This document shows positions 1 to 7,537 of a stretch of 34,990 nt of DNA, piece after piece. Origin of the DNA: Candidatus Pantoea gossypiicola (GTDB lineage: Bacteria; Pseudomonadota; Gammaproteobacteria; Enterobacterales; Enterobacteriaceae); assembly GCF_008632075.1 (NCBI RefSeq), contig NZ_VWVM01000029.1, forward strand, positions 1-34,990. Reading direction: 5' to 3'. Numbering within the stretch: position 1 is the stretch's first letter; the number at the start of each line of letters is the position of its first letter. The notes under the pieces were generated by a model. It was not told the origin of the DNA and did not search any database. It was given only the letters and a program-made list of their open reading frames with translations. The translations under genes and the position numbers were made by a program.

Positions 1-73
1 CAACCTGCTCAACGACAGCCAGTTTAAAAGACAGAGAGTAATCGCGTTGTGTACGTTTAACATACTGTTTCAT
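1..73 (-). CDS. IS3-family transposase OrfA, N-terminal fragment (partial)
   Basis: The frame starts with ATG at 73 on the minus strand, preceded by AGGAG with a 6-base spacing, and continues off the window edge after 24 codons. The visible residues start MKQYVKRTQRDYSLSFK and continue LAVVEQV, resembling the start of the helix-turn-helix domain of IS3-family OrfA proteins, which bind the inverted repeats. It points away from glyA. An identical copy starts at 34918 on the other strand. Whether the full gene and the OrfB frame are intact cannot be seen. Confidence 0.75.
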   Translation of the reverse strand, partial: MKQYVKRTQRDYSLSFKLAVVEQV

Positions 74-127
74 CACATTCTCCTGAAAACACCGGGTAAA
101 TGTGTCAACGCTATTCAGGACGGGTCA
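1..127 (-). mobile_element. IS3-family insertion sequence, left end, truncated by window edge
   Basis: These 127 bases are the exact reverse complement of 34864-34990. Read on the minus strand they begin with TGACCCGTCCTG, continue through an untranslated leader with a good ribosome binding site, and enter a transposase-like reading frame that runs off the window. A terminus beginning TG and a short OrfA-like first gene with a basic N-terminus are typical of the IS3 family. The element boundary at 127/128 is where identity with the other copy stops. The rest of the element, its right inverted repeat and the outer target duplication lie outside the window. Family assignment is from the protein N-terminus and end sequence only; the exact IS name is not recognised. 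Confidence 0.85.
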
Positions 128-134
128 AGGCAAT

Positions 135-163
135 AAAAAAGGATGGCAGATGCCATCCTTTTT
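135..163 (-). terminator. Intrinsic terminator of glyA
   Basis: An 8-bp perfect stem (141-148 with 151-158, two-base loop) is flanked by A and T tracts, giving a rho-independent terminator about 30 bases downstream of the glyA stop codon. On the minus strand the stem is followed by six T residues. The IS end lies only 7 bases past this T tract. Confidence 0.9.
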
Positions 164-188
164 ATGCTGTCTCACAACAGGTTAGCGA

Positions 189-1442
189 TTAAGCGTAGAC
201 CGGCAGACGGCTGCAGATATCCAGCACTTTCTTTTTGGTGCGCTCAATGGTTGCTTCGTCATTGATGTTATCCAGCACATCGGCGATCCAGCCAGCCAGC
301 TCACGTACGTCTGCCTCTTTGAAGCCACGACGGGTAACCGCTGGTGTACCGATACGGATACCGGACGTCACAAACGGGCTTTTCGGATCGTTTGGCACGC
401 TGTTTTTGTTAACCGTGATGTTGGCACGGCCCAGCGCCGCATCGGCTTCTTTACCGGTCAGATTTTTGCTCACCAGATCGATCAGGAACAGATGGTTATG
501 GGTGCCGCCAGACACGATGTCATAGCCACGCTCGATCAGCACTTCTACCATCGCTTTGGCGTTTTTTGCCACCTGCTGCTGGTAGGTTTTGAACTCCGGC
601 TCCATCGCCTCTTTGAAGGCAACCGCTTTACCGGCGATAACGTGCATCAGTGGACCGCCCTGACCGCCAGGGAAGACAGCAGAGTTCAGTTTCTTATAGA
701 AATCTTCGTCGCCGTTTTTCGCCAGAATGATGCCGCCGCGCGGACCCGCCAGCGTTTTATGGGTGGTAGAGGTCACGATGTGCGCATGTGGAATCGGGCT
801 TGGATAGACTTCTGCGGCAATCAGGCCAGCAACGTGTGCCATATCCACAAACAGCCAGGCACCCACGCTATCCGCGATTTCGCGCATTTTTGCCCAGTCG
901 CAGACGCCGGAGTACGCTGAGAATCCGCCAACGATCATTTTTGGCTTGTGGGTTTTCGCCAGTTCAGCCAGTTCGTCGTAGTCGATTTTACCGGTCTCAT
1001 CGATACCGTAAGCCACTACGTTATAGAGTTTGCCGGACAGGTTAACCGGTGATCCGTGAGTCAGGTGTCCACCGTGCGCCAGGTTCATCCCGAGGATGGT
1101 ATCGCCCGGCTGCAGCAGCGCGGTGTAAACCGCGAAGTTAGCCTGTGACCCAGAGTGAGGCTGCACGTTAGCGTAATCAGCGCCAAACAGTTCTTTTGCA
1201 CGGTCGATCGCCAGTTGCTCAACGATATCAACGTACTCACAGCCGCCATAGTAGCGTTTGCCCGGATAGCCTTCAGCGTATTTATTGGTGAGCTGAGAAC
1301 CCTGTGCCTGCATAACACGCGGGCTGGTGTAGTTTTCAGAAGCAATCAGTTCTATGTGCTCTTCCTGACGCACTGTCTCCTGCTCCATCGCCTGCCACAA
1401 CTCGGCATCGTAATCGGCAATGTTCATATCACGCTTTAACAT
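189..1442 (-). CDS. glyA: Serine hydroxymethyltransferase
   Basis: Pyridoxal-phosphate enzyme of the cytosol that interconverts serine plus tetrahydrofolate with glycine plus 5,10-methylene-tetrahydrofolate, the main source of one-carbon units for purines, thymidylate and methionine. The 417 residues match the E. coli length and are near-colinear with it. The PLP lysine is Lys229 in STTHKTLAGPRGG, with Asp200 and His203 (VDMAHVAG) also in place. The start at MLKRDMNIADYDAEL is supported by AGGAG seven bases upstream. It is divergent from hmp, as in E. coli, and a PurR-box match lies upstream. A terminator and then an IS end follow it. Glu211 replaces a glycine found in E. coli, outside the known catalytic motifs. 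Confidence 0.98.
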   Translation of the reverse strand: MLKRDMNIADYDAELWQAMEQETVRQEEHIELIASENYTSPRVMQAQGSQLTNKYAEGYPGKRYYGGCEYVDIVEQLAIDRAKELFGADYANVQPHSGSQANFAVYTALLQPGDTILGMNLAHGGHLTHGSPVNLSGKLYNVVAYGIDETGKIDYDELAELAKTHKPKMIVGGFSAYSGVCDWAKMREIADSVGAWLFVDMAHVAGLIAAEVYPSPIPHAHIVTSTTHKTLAGPRGGIILAKNGDEDFYKKLNSAVFPGGQGGPLMHVIAGKAVAFKEAMEPEFKTYQQQVAKNAKAMVEVLIERGYDIVSGGTHNHLFLIDLVSKNLTGKEADAALGRANITVNKNSVPNDPKSPFVTSGIRIGTPAVTRRGFKEADVRELAGWIADVLDNINDEATIERTKKKVLDICSRLPVYA

Positions 1443-1554
1443 CCGGATCTCCTGACTCAGCTAACTTTCTGACGGTATTTACCCCCCTTCAGGGGCGAAG
1501 GCCCACAGTGTAAACCGTTTTAACAGGTGAAGGTAGGGTGAACAGCCTCTTTTT

Positions 1555-1570
1555 ACGCAAACGATTGGCT
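1555..1570 (-). promoter_or_regulatory. Probable PurR box upstream of glyA
   Basis: The plus strand reads ACGCAAACGATTGGCT, matching the PurR consensus ACGCAAACGTTTGCGT at 13 of 16 positions. E. coli glyA is known to be repressed by PurR through an operator in the same intergenic region. The box lies about 110 bases upstream of the start codon. I did not identify the glyA -10/-35 elements or MetR sites with confidence. Confidence 0.65.
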
Positions 1571-1702
1571 GGCTGCTGGCATGGCATTTTTACACCTTTT
1601 GACCCTGTTCAGACACCACGATTTTTCTTCAGGCTGTGACAAAGGTTTTTCATGATGCACTGAAAAGTTGCCACTCAGACAACCAGAAAGTTCATTGGGT
1701 TA

Positions 1703-1730
1703 TTTACACCGCAGACGAAGCGGCTATAAG
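1703..1730 (+). promoter_or_regulatory. Probable hmp sigma-70 promoter
   Basis: TTTACA (1703-1708) and TATAAG (1725-1730) are separated by 16 bases and point toward hmp. The -10 hexamer overlaps the first bases of the NsrR site, so a bound repressor would block polymerase. The rest of the 326-base glyA-hmp interval holds the PurR box and no further gene. Confidence 0.6.
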
Positions 1731-1750
1731 ATGCATTTAAAATACATGTT
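1728..1750 (+). promoter_or_regulatory. NsrR operator of hmp
   Basis: Two 11-base arms, AAGATGCATTT and AAATACATGTT, are separated by one base and are inverted repeats at 9 of 11 positions. This is the architecture of the binding site of the nitric-oxide-sensing repressor NsrR. It overlaps the predicted -10 and lies just upstream of the hmp ribosome binding site (AAGAGG, 1755-1760), matching the well-known site at E. coli hmp. NO-induced expression of hmp is therefore expected. Confidence 0.85.
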
Positions 1751-1768
1751 TAATAAGAGGCCGCCTTT

Positions 1769-2953
1769 ATGCTTGATGCACACACCATCGCTACCGTTAA
1801 ATCGACTCTGCCAGCCATCGCCACCTGCGGTCCAAAGCTTACCGCCCACTTCTATGACCGCATGCTGTCGCACCATCCGGAACTTAAAAACGTCTTCAAC
1901 ATGAACAACCAGCGCAATGGCGATCAGCGGGAAGCGCTGTTTAACGCCATCTGTGCCTATGGCGCGAACCTGGAGAATCTGGCCGTGCTGCTGCCTGCGG
2001 TGGAAAAGATTGCGCAGAAACATACCAGCCTGAATATTCAGCCTGCGCAGTACGCCATCGTCGGTGAAAATCTGCTGGCCACCCTTAAAGAGTTGTTGGA
2101 TCCGGGCGAAGAGGCGCTGGCGGCATGGGGCCGGGCCTACGGCGTGCTGGCAGATATATTCATCAATCGCGAAGAGGAAATTTATCAGGCCACTGAGCAG
2201 CAAACCGGCGGCTGGCGCGGCACCCGGGCATTTCGCATCAGCGCGATTGCGCAGCAGAGCGAGTTGATTAAAAGCTTTACCTTCACGCCGGTAGATGGTG
2301 GCCCGATAGCCGCCTTTAAGCCCGGTCAGTATCTGACGGTCTACCTGCAGCCTGCCAGCTTCGAACATCACCAGATTCGTCAGTATTCGCTGACGCATCT
2401 CAGCAACGGTAAAGATTATCGCATCGCGGTGAAACGTGAAGCGCAGGGCACCGTCTCCGGCTGGCTGCATCAGAATGGCAAGGTGGGTGATGAGCTGATG
2501 CTCGCCGCGCCGCACGGCGACTTTTTCCTTGAGGTCGATCCTGCCACACCGGTAGCTCTGATTTCCGCAGGCGTGGGTCAGACACCGATGCTGGCGATGC
2601 TCCATGTGCTGGCAGCAAGTCAGCACGGCGCGCCGGTCAGCTGGCTGCACGCGGCAGAGAACGGCAAACAGCATGCGTTTAGCGCGGAAGTTCGTGCCAC
2701 AGGCGCACAGCTCGCCGATTTCGTCAGTCATGTCTGGTACCGCGAGCCCGAGGCTGAGGATGCCGGTCGCTATGACACACAGGGTCTGATGGATATCACC
2801 GTGCTTTCAGCACGTCTCACCTCACCTGACACCCACTTCTATCTCTGTGGCCCTCTGCCCTTTATGCAGCATGTGGTGGCGCAACTGCGGGATGCCGCTG
2901 TGGCAGATACTCGTATTCATTACGAGCTGTTTGGGCCGCACAAAGGCATGTGA
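1769..2953 (+). CDS. hmp: Flavohemoglobin, nitric oxide dioxygenase
   Basis: Cytosolic enzyme that oxidises nitric oxide to nitrate with oxygen and NAD(P)H, protecting against nitrosative stress. The 394 residues (E. coli 396) show an N-terminal globin domain (about 1-138) with Tyr29, Gln53 and proximal heme ligand His85 (IAQKH). A ferredoxin-reductase FAD domain carries RQYS, and a C-terminal NAD-binding domain carries GVGQTPML and FYLCGP. The start codon has AAGAGG eight bases upstream. It is divergent from glyA, convergent with glnB, and ends at a bidirectional terminator. An NsrR operator covers the promoter. The whole length is intact. Confidence 0.98.
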   Translation: MLDAHTIATVKSTLPAIATCGPKLTAHFYDRMLSHHPELKNVFNMNNQRNGDQREALFNAICAYGANLENLAVLLPAVEKIAQKHTSLNIQPAQYAIVGENLLATLKELLDPGEEALAAWGRAYGVLADIFINREEEIYQATEQQTGGWRGTRAFRISAIAQQSELIKSFTFTPVDGGPIAAFKPGQYLTVYLQPASFEHHQIRQYSLTHLSNGKDYRIAVKREAQGTVSGWLHQNGKVGDELMLAAPHGDFFLEVDPATPVALISAGVGQTPMLAMLHVLAASQHGAPVSWLHAAENGKQHAFSAEVRATGAQLADFVSHVWYREPEAEDAGRYDTQGLMDITVLSARLTSPDTHFYLCGPLPFMQHVVAQLRDAAVADTRIHYELFGPHKGM

Positions 2954-2962
2954 TTGAGCCAT

Positions 2963-2991
2963 AAAAAAGCCCGCAGCGCGGGCTTTTTTTT
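2963..2991. terminator. Bidirectional terminator between hmp and glnB
   Basis: A 6-bp GC stem (GCCCGC at 2969-2974 with GCGGGC at 2978-2983, three-base loop) is flanked by six A residues on the left and eight T residues on the right. It can terminate both hmp from the left and glnB from the right. Confidence 0.92.
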
Positions 2992-3018
2992 GCTGATAAA
3001 GAGCTAATAAAAAGACAA

Positions 3019-3357
3019 TCAGATTGCCTCTTCATCCTCTTCACCCGTACGGATACGCACCACGCGCGCCACGTCGAAGACGAAAATCTTACCGTCACCG
3101 ATTTTGCCGGTCTGTGCCGTGCGCATAATGGTCTCGACGCAGGTATCTACGATATCGTCGCCCACCACCATCTCGATTTTCACTTTAGGTAAAAAATCGA
3201 CCATATACTCTGCGCCGCGGTACAGCTCGGTGTGCCCTTTCTGGCGACCAAAGCCCTTCACTTCACTCACGGTCATCCCGGTGATGCCCACTTCCGCTAA
3301 GGCTTCACGAACATCATCGAGTTTGAATGGTTTGATAATCGCATCAATCTTTTTCAT
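3019..3357 (-). CDS. glnB: Nitrogen regulatory protein P-II
   Basis: Trimeric signalling protein that reports nitrogen and energy status to the NtrB kinase and the glutamine synthetase adenylyltransferase. It is itself uridylylated by GlnD. The 112 residues match the usual length. The T-loop carries the uridylylation site Tyr51 in TELYRGAEY, and the C-terminal region has the family pattern KIGDGKIFVFDV. The frame extends upstream to 3486, but MKKIDAIIKPF at 3357 is the conserved start, with AAGGG upstream. A -10-like TATACT lies at 3401-3406 on the minus strand. It follows glrR on the same strand after 184 bases and probably has its own promoter. Confidence 0.97.
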   Translation of the reverse strand: MKKIDAIIKPFKLDDVREALAEVGITGMTVSEVKGFGRQKGHTELYRGAEYMVDFLPKVKIEMVVGDDIVDTCVETIMRTAQTGKIGDGKIFVFDVARVVRIRTGEEDEEAI

Positions 3358-3541
3358 GTCAGACCCTTTTTCACTCCCTCCATGGTCAGAGGGTTTATCA
3401 AGTATAAATGTTACTGGCGCTGTCGGGCGGTAATATCCGGGTTTCTTCAGGTTGCCGCAAGCGCTGTCAGAGTGTGCTGATTGCATCCATTCTGCGTCGG
3501 GCCTGAGCAGTCAACGTCCCGGTATCACTTCGCCGCCCCCG

Positions 3542-4879
3542 CTACTCTTTGAAATCACTGGCGTCCAGTTCATGACGAGACAGCAGCTTATAGAACTCCG
3601 TGCGATTACGCCCGGCCAGACGTGCGGCATTGGTCACATTGCCTTTGGTCATCTGCAACAGCTTACGCAGATAGTTCAGTTCAAACTGATTGCGCGCCTC
3701 CGCAAAGGTCGGCAACGCGCTGTTTTCACCGCTTAACGCCTGCTCCACCAGCGCATCGCTAATCACCGGCGATGAACTCAGTGCCACACACTGCTCAATC
3801 ACGTTCACCAGCTGACGCACGTTGCCCGGCCAGCTGGCCGCAATCAGACGCTTCATCGCATCGACGGAAAAACTGCGAATCTGCGGTTTATGGCGTTCAG
3901 CCGCCTGACGTAACAGATGATTAGCCAGGAGCGGGATATCTTCGGTGCGCTGATGCAGCGCCGGAATCTTCAGATTCACCACATTCAGACGATAGAAGAG
4001 ATCCTCGCGGAATTCCTTCTTCTCCATCGCCTTTGGCAGATCGCGATGAGTAGCTGAAATGATGCGCACGTCGATCTCAATATCGTGATCGCTACCCAGC
4101 GGCCTGACCTTACGCTCCTGCAGCACCCGCAGCAATTTAACCTGCAGCGGTTGCGGCATATCGCCAATCTCATCCAGGAACAGCGTGCCGCCGCCAGCGG
4201 TTTTAAACAAACCGTCACGGGCACTGACCGCACCGGTAAACGCCCCTTTAGCATGACCGAACAGCTCTGACTCCAGCAGCTGCTCCGGCAGTGCGCCACA
4301 GTTAATGGCGACAAACGGCTTGCCGTTACGCGGGCTGGCGGCGTGAATCGCCTGCGCCAGCATCTCTTTACCGGTACCGCTCTGACCGTTAATCAGCACG
4401 CTGACGTCGGACTGCGCCACCATGTGCGCCTGCTCCAGCAGCTTCAACATCAGCGGGCTGCGGGTGACAATCGCTTCGCGCCAGCGGTCATCACTGACCG
4501 GTACCTGCTGTGCCAGCGCCTCATCAATGGCTTTATAGAGCGCATCCTTGTCCACCGGCTTGGTCAGGAAGCTGAAGACGCCCTGCTGGGTGGCAGACAC
4601 TGCGTCCGGAATAGAGCCGTGCGCCGTCAGGATAATCACTGGCAAGTTGGTATGGCGTTTCTGGATTTCGCCAAACAGCGCCAGACCGTCCATTTCATCC
4701 ATCCGCAGATCGCTGATCACCAGCTCAATTTTCTCTTTCTGCAGCAGACGCAACGCTTCAGGTCCGCTGGCCGCGGTGGTGACCTGATATCCTTCGCTGC
4801 GAAGACGCATGCCCAGCAGCTTCAGCAGGCTGGGATCGTCATCCACCAGCAGCAATTTTGCCGCTTGTTTCATCATCAT
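3542..4879 (-). CDS. glrR: Sigma-54-dependent response regulator GlrR
   Basis: Response regulator partner of GlrK that activates sigma-54 transcription of the small RNA gene glmY. The 445 residues contain a receiver domain (about 7-125, phospho-acceptor Asp57 in VISDLRMDEMDG). An AAA+ domain follows, with Walker A GQSGTGKE (165-172), the sigma-54 contact loop GAFTGA (212-217) and Walker B LFLDEIGD (233-240). A Fis-type helix-turn-helix lies at the C-terminus (GNVTNAARLAGRNRTEFYKLL region). Its start overlaps the qseG stop by four bases, implying translational coupling. The third Met may be the true start. Its predicted target sites, TGTC-N10-GACA, are present upstream of glmY in this same window. 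Confidence 0.97.
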   Translation of the reverse strand: MMMKQAAKLLLVDDDPSLLKLLGMRLRSEGYQVTTAASGPEALRLLQKEKIELVISDLRMDEMDGLALFGEIQKRHTNLPVIILTAHGSIPDAVSATQQGVFSFLTKPVDKDALYKAIDEALAQQVPVSDDRWREAIVTRSPLMLKLLEQAHMVAQSDVSVLINGQSGTGKEMLAQAIHAASPRNGKPFVAINCGALPEQLLESELFGHAKGAFTGAVSARDGLFKTAGGGTLFLDEIGDMPQPLQVKLLRVLQERKVRPLGSDHDIEIDVRIISATHRDLPKAMEKKEFREDLFYRLNVVNLKIPALHQRTEDIPLLANHLLRQAAERHKPQIRSFSVDAMKRLIAASWPGNVRQLVNVIEQCVALSSSPVISDALVEQALSGENSALPTFAEARNQFELNYLRKLLQMTKGNVTNAARLAGRNRTEFYKLLSRHELDASDFKE

Positions 4880-5544
4880 TGCTCCTCATCCTGCGGCAAC
4901 GCCGTGCCATGACCGCTGTCAGACACATCCGGGGCTTTGCGTGATGAAAGCTGGCGCTCAATGTCAGTCAGCCGCTCCAGCTTATGCTGCGTGTCGCTGA
5001 GCTGCTGCTGCTGTTTCACCATCTGCTGGCGTATCGCCTCAAGCTGCGTATCACTGCTCTGCTGCAGATGGGCATAACGGGTGCGCGCTTCACTGAGGTC
5101 AAGCTGCGCGGTCTGATTACTGCGCCACAGCTGAATCAGTGGGCGCACAGACTGTGGGAAATCGCCGCTGTAGCGATCCAGCGTTTCCACATAGCGACGT
5201 CGTTCAACAGGCGTCACGTTGCCGTTGGACATCAGCACGCCCTGCTTAAAGGCGCGCGACCAGTTCTCAGCCGGCCAGCGATGGGCTTCGGCACGGGCCT
5301 CCGCGGGAGACAGACGCTCAGCACAGTCGATCGCCCGCATCCAGTAAAGGGTGTTGCCCAGCGCCGCGCTCTTTTCTATCGGCCACAGGTCACTGCAGCG
5401 GGTCGCCAGGTAATCAGCGATTCTGACCTCGGGTTCCGCCACCTGATGGCCTGACGGCAAAGAGGAGGTGGCCGGGGAGGTCGTACATGCGCTGAGGAGC
5501 AGCGTAGTCAGCGTGCTCAACAGCAAAGCGGGTAAATATTTCAT
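4876..5544 (-). CDS. qseG: Outer-membrane lipoprotein QseG (YfhG)
   Basis: Lipoprotein encoded between the kinase and regulator of the GlrK/GlrR system; in E. coli it interacts with the kinase. The 222 residues are slightly shorter than the E. coli protein (237). A signal peptide ends in the lipobox LLSAC, with Cys20 the lipidated residue. A helical, Gln-rich coiled-coil-like segment follows near the C-terminus (QMVKQQQQLSDTQHKLERL). The gene lies three bases after the glrK stop and overlaps glrR by four bases, so the three genes form one transcription unit. Its precise function is less certain than its identity. Confidence 0.9.
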   Translation of the reverse strand: MKYLPALLLSTLTTLLLSACTTSPATSSLPSGHQVAEPEVRIADYLATRCSDLWPIEKSAALGNTLYWMRAIDCAERLSPAEARAEAHRWPAENWSRAFKQGVLMSNGNVTPVERRRYVETLDRYSGDFPQSVRPLIQLWRSNQTAQLDLSEARTRYAHLQQSSDTQLEAIRQQMVKQQQQLSDTQHKLERLTDIERQLSSRKAPDVSDSGHGTALPQDEEQ

Positions 5545-5547
5545 CAG

Positions 5548-6975
5548 TCAGACTTTCCCGGCTGTGGTGTTCAGTTCAATTCGAAAACAGACGTCAGCCT
5601 GCTCGCAGGAGACCAGCATCAGGTCGCCCTGCATCCGGCGCAGGCAATCTTTGGCGATACTCAATCCCAGCCCGCTGCCTTTCACCGGCCCTTTACGCTG
5701 CTGGCTGCCCTGGTAGAACGGTTCAAAAATCATCGCCTGCTCTTCCGGCGGGATTGGCAAGCCGCTATTCGCGACCTCAATCCAGACCTGATCGCCCTGC
5801 TGCTGACTGCGAAGCCAGATGGTACCGGATTCGCTGCCGTAGTTCACGGCGTTCGAATAGAGGTTGTCGATTACCCGCATCAGTAACATCGGTTCTGCGA
5901 GGCAGTGACTGACCTTAAGATCGACGACCGTCTGCATCAGTTTGGCGCGCGCCGAAAGCGCATGTGCGTTAACGACGCCATCCACAATCTCCGCCACGCT
6001 GACCGGCTCCAGCGCGATCGGGCCATCCGCCAGTTTGCGGTTGTAATCGAGCAGTTGTTCAATCAGCTGCTGCAGATGGCGGCTGCTGCTGTCGAGGATG
6101 GTGACCACCTCTTTTTGATCGGCATTCAGCGAGCCGGCGACTTCATCCGCCAGCAGTTCCGTGCCTTCACGCAGGCTGGCCAGCGGCGTTTTCAGCTCAT
6201 GAGAGAGATGACGAAGAAATTCATGACGCTGCGATTCCAGCCACTGAAGCCGCTCGCTGAGCCAGACAATGCGCTGTCCCAGCGAGCGCAATTCGCGCGG
6301 ACCGCGAAATGTCCCGCTGTTACCCAGCTCCCGCCCTTCCCCCAGCCGGTTGATCATCCGTTCAATGCGCTTAACCGGACCGATAATCATGCCGGTAAAC
6401 AGCATCATCAGTGCCAGACTGATGATAAACAGAATCAGCGCCTGCCAGCCAAAAAACTGGCCGCGATCGGCAATTTCGCGCTGCAACTGTAAGCCACGCG
6501 AAAAGACCACCTCGCGCGTGTCCTGCACCATCTGCGCATTGGTCGCAGAAAAGCGATCCAGCGCCTCTGCGGCAACCGGCACCGGATTGCCATTGTCACA
6601 TTTTAGTGGCGTCAGCAGCGGCAGCGTCGCCTGTAAGGTCTGGAATGCGGGCAGTTCGGGCAGGCTGGCGCTGTGTGAGCTCAGCATCTGACTGTAGCGG
6701 GTATGCTGAGTCTGATAGAGGCGCGCCAGCGAGGCATCATCCAGCACACAGTACTGGCGATAGCTACGCTCCAGTTCAACTGCCGTTCGCGCCATCGCCT
6801 CACTTCTGCGCACATCGGTGAAGGTATTGCGGTTGGTGTCCGCAGCCTGTTCGCTTAACGCAGAGAGACTTTCCCACGCCTGCCAGGCCAGTACCAGCAG
6901 GGGCAGCAGCACCAGAACAAACGCCATCAGCACCAGCTGACGCAGAGAACGGGGAAATAAACGCCATTTTTTCAC
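5548..6975 (-). CDS. glrK: Sensor histidine kinase GlrK
   Basis: Inner-membrane sensor kinase that phosphorylates GlrR. The 475 residues equal the E. coli length. Two membrane segments (about 12-34 and 176-198) bracket a periplasmic domain. A HAMP-like segment follows (IIGPVKRIERMINRLGEG), then the dimerisation/phosphoacceptor motif SHELKTPLASLREG with His259. The ATPase domain has the N-box NLYSNAVNYGS and the G-box GSGLGLSIAK. The start is GTG at 6975 with AAGGAAG upstream; no ATG is better placed. It is the first gene of glrK-qseG-glrR and lies directly downstream of glmY, whose terminator ends 66 bases before the start codon. Confidence 0.96.
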   Translation of the reverse strand: MKKWRLFPRSLRQLVLMAFVLVLLPLLVLAWQAWESLSALSEQAADTNRNTFTDVRRSEAMARTAVELERSYRQYCVLDDASLARLYQTQHTRYSQMLSSHSASLPELPAFQTLQATLPLLTPLKCDNGNPVPVAAEALDRFSATNAQMVQDTREVVFSRGLQLQREIADRGQFFGWQALILFIISLALMMLFTGMIIGPVKRIERMINRLGEGRELGNSGTFRGPRELRSLGQRIVWLSERLQWLESQRHEFLRHLSHELKTPLASLREGTELLADEVAGSLNADQKEVVTILDSSSRHLQQLIEQLLDYNRKLADGPIALEPVSVAEIVDGVVNAHALSARAKLMQTVVDLKVSHCLAEPMLLMRVIDNLYSNAVNYGSESGTIWLRSQQQGDQVWIEVANSGLPIPPEEQAMIFEPFYQGSQQRKGPVKGSGLGLSIAKDCLRRMQGDLMLVSCEQADVCFRIELNTTAGKV

Positions 6976-7040
6976 GCAGCCGCTTCCTTAAGATTTGCTG
7001 TCTGGATGCTAGCGGACTCTGTCTGCGGAAGAAAGGGGAA

Positions 7041-7072
7041 CAAAAGAAAACGGCAGGCTCAATGGCCTGCCG
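7041..7072 (-). terminator. Intrinsic terminator of glmY
   Basis: An 8-bp perfect stem (CGGCAGGC at 7051-7058 with GCCTGCCG at 7065-7072, six-base loop) is followed on the minus strand by a T-rich tract TTTTCTTTTG. It sits between glmY and glrK. Confidence 0.85.
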
Positions 7073-7255
7073 CTGGCACGACGCGTGATGCATCGCGTAA
7101 GAATGGGTGGAGCCTTACTCAACGTTACGTCCGGTGTTTGATAACGCAAGCGATTATCGGTCAGGTGGACGGCAGGCTCCGTTTGGTGCGTCATTCGGGC
7201 TTTATGAGCTCTTATCCGCTAAGCGGGGCAATCATAAACAGGTGAATGAGCAGCT
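7043..7255 (-). ncRNA. glmY: Small RNA GlmY
   Basis: GlmY is a decoy RNA that sequesters the adaptor RapZ, so protecting the related sRNA GlmZ and raising synthesis of glucosamine-6-phosphate synthase (GlmS). Its position between purL and glrK matches E. coli. The predicted 5' end at A7255 starts AGCTGCTCATTCACC, close to the E. coli 5' end as I recall it. Downstream are a small hairpin (CCGC-TTA-GCGG, 7216-7226) and a GAATGACGCA segment like that in GlmY/GlmZ. The RNA ends at the 7041-7072 terminator, giving about 210 nt. Overlapping sigma-54 and sigma-70 promoters and three GlrR boxes lie upstream. The exact ends are inferred. Confidence 0.88.
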
Positions 7256-7260
7256 GGATG

Positions 7261-7281
7261 ATTATAGCAAGTTCCATGCCA
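7261..7281 (-). promoter_or_regulatory. Overlapping sigma-54 and sigma-70 promoters of glmY
   Basis: On the minus strand TGGCATG-N4-TTGCT (7281 to 7266) is a near-consensus sigma-54 -24/-12 element. It is followed without a gap by TATAAT (7266-7261), a consensus sigma-70 -10 sharing one base with it. Both would start transcription near 7255. The same dual arrangement is known for glmY in E. coli. Confidence 0.88.
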
Positions 7282-7366
7282 TAAAATAAATCATTATATT
7301 TTTCAGCAAATTGAGCAGGACCGCCCGCTGACTGTCGCGAAAAATCTTATATCAGCACAGGCTGCC

Positions 7367-7384
7367 TGTCTCCGTAAGGCGACA
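7367..7384 (-). promoter_or_regulatory. GlrR binding site 1 (proximal)
   Basis: Perfect TGTC-N10-GACA palindrome, the recognised GlrR motif, centred about 120 bases upstream of the predicted glmY start. Confidence 0.82.
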
Positions 7385-7429
7385 CTAAATCCAGCCTGAG
7401 AAGCAGCGATTAAAAATCAATGAGATAAA

Positions 7430-7447
7430 TGTCGCCATACAGCGACA
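7430..7447 (-). promoter_or_regulatory. GlrR binding site 2
   Basis: Second perfect TGTC-N10-GACA palindrome, about 183 bases upstream of the predicted glmY start and 63 bases from site 1, which is six helical turns. Confidence 0.82.
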
Positions 7448-7462
7448 TCGCAACGACTCTGT

Positions 7463-7480
7463 TGTCGCCATTTGCCAACA
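7463..7480 (-). promoter_or_regulatory. GlrR binding site 3 (one mismatch)
   Basis: TGTC-N10-AACA, differing from the palindrome by one base, 33 bases from site 2 (about three helical turns). The bases between the sites and the promoter (7282-7366) would form the loop; I did not assign an IHF site. Confidence 0.65.
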
Positions 7481-7483
7481 GCA

Positions 7484-7521
7484 ACGCAAAAAAGAACAGG
7501 AGGCACGCTGGCCTCCTGTTC
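7484..7521 (-). terminator. Intrinsic terminator of purL
   Basis: An 11-bp perfect stem (7494-7504 with 7511-7521, six-base loop) is followed on the minus strand by six T residues, starting 16 bases after the purL stop. It insulates purL from the glmY control region. Confidence 0.93.
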
Positions 7522-7537
7522 ATTTCAGTGGGTTAAA

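Noticed and set aside
1443..1768. MetR sites in the glyA-hmp interval
   Set aside because: I looked for TGAA-N5-TTCA type repeats, as known in E. coli, but found only poor partial matches.
1724..2731. 335-residue frame antisense to hmp
   Set aside because: It lies opposite a complete, conserved hmp, has no ribosome binding site or recognisable domain, and is explained by the codon bias of the real gene.
3358..3486. 43-residue N-terminal extension of GlnB
   Set aside because: P-II proteins start at MKKIDAIIKP; the extension covers a -10-like element and leader.
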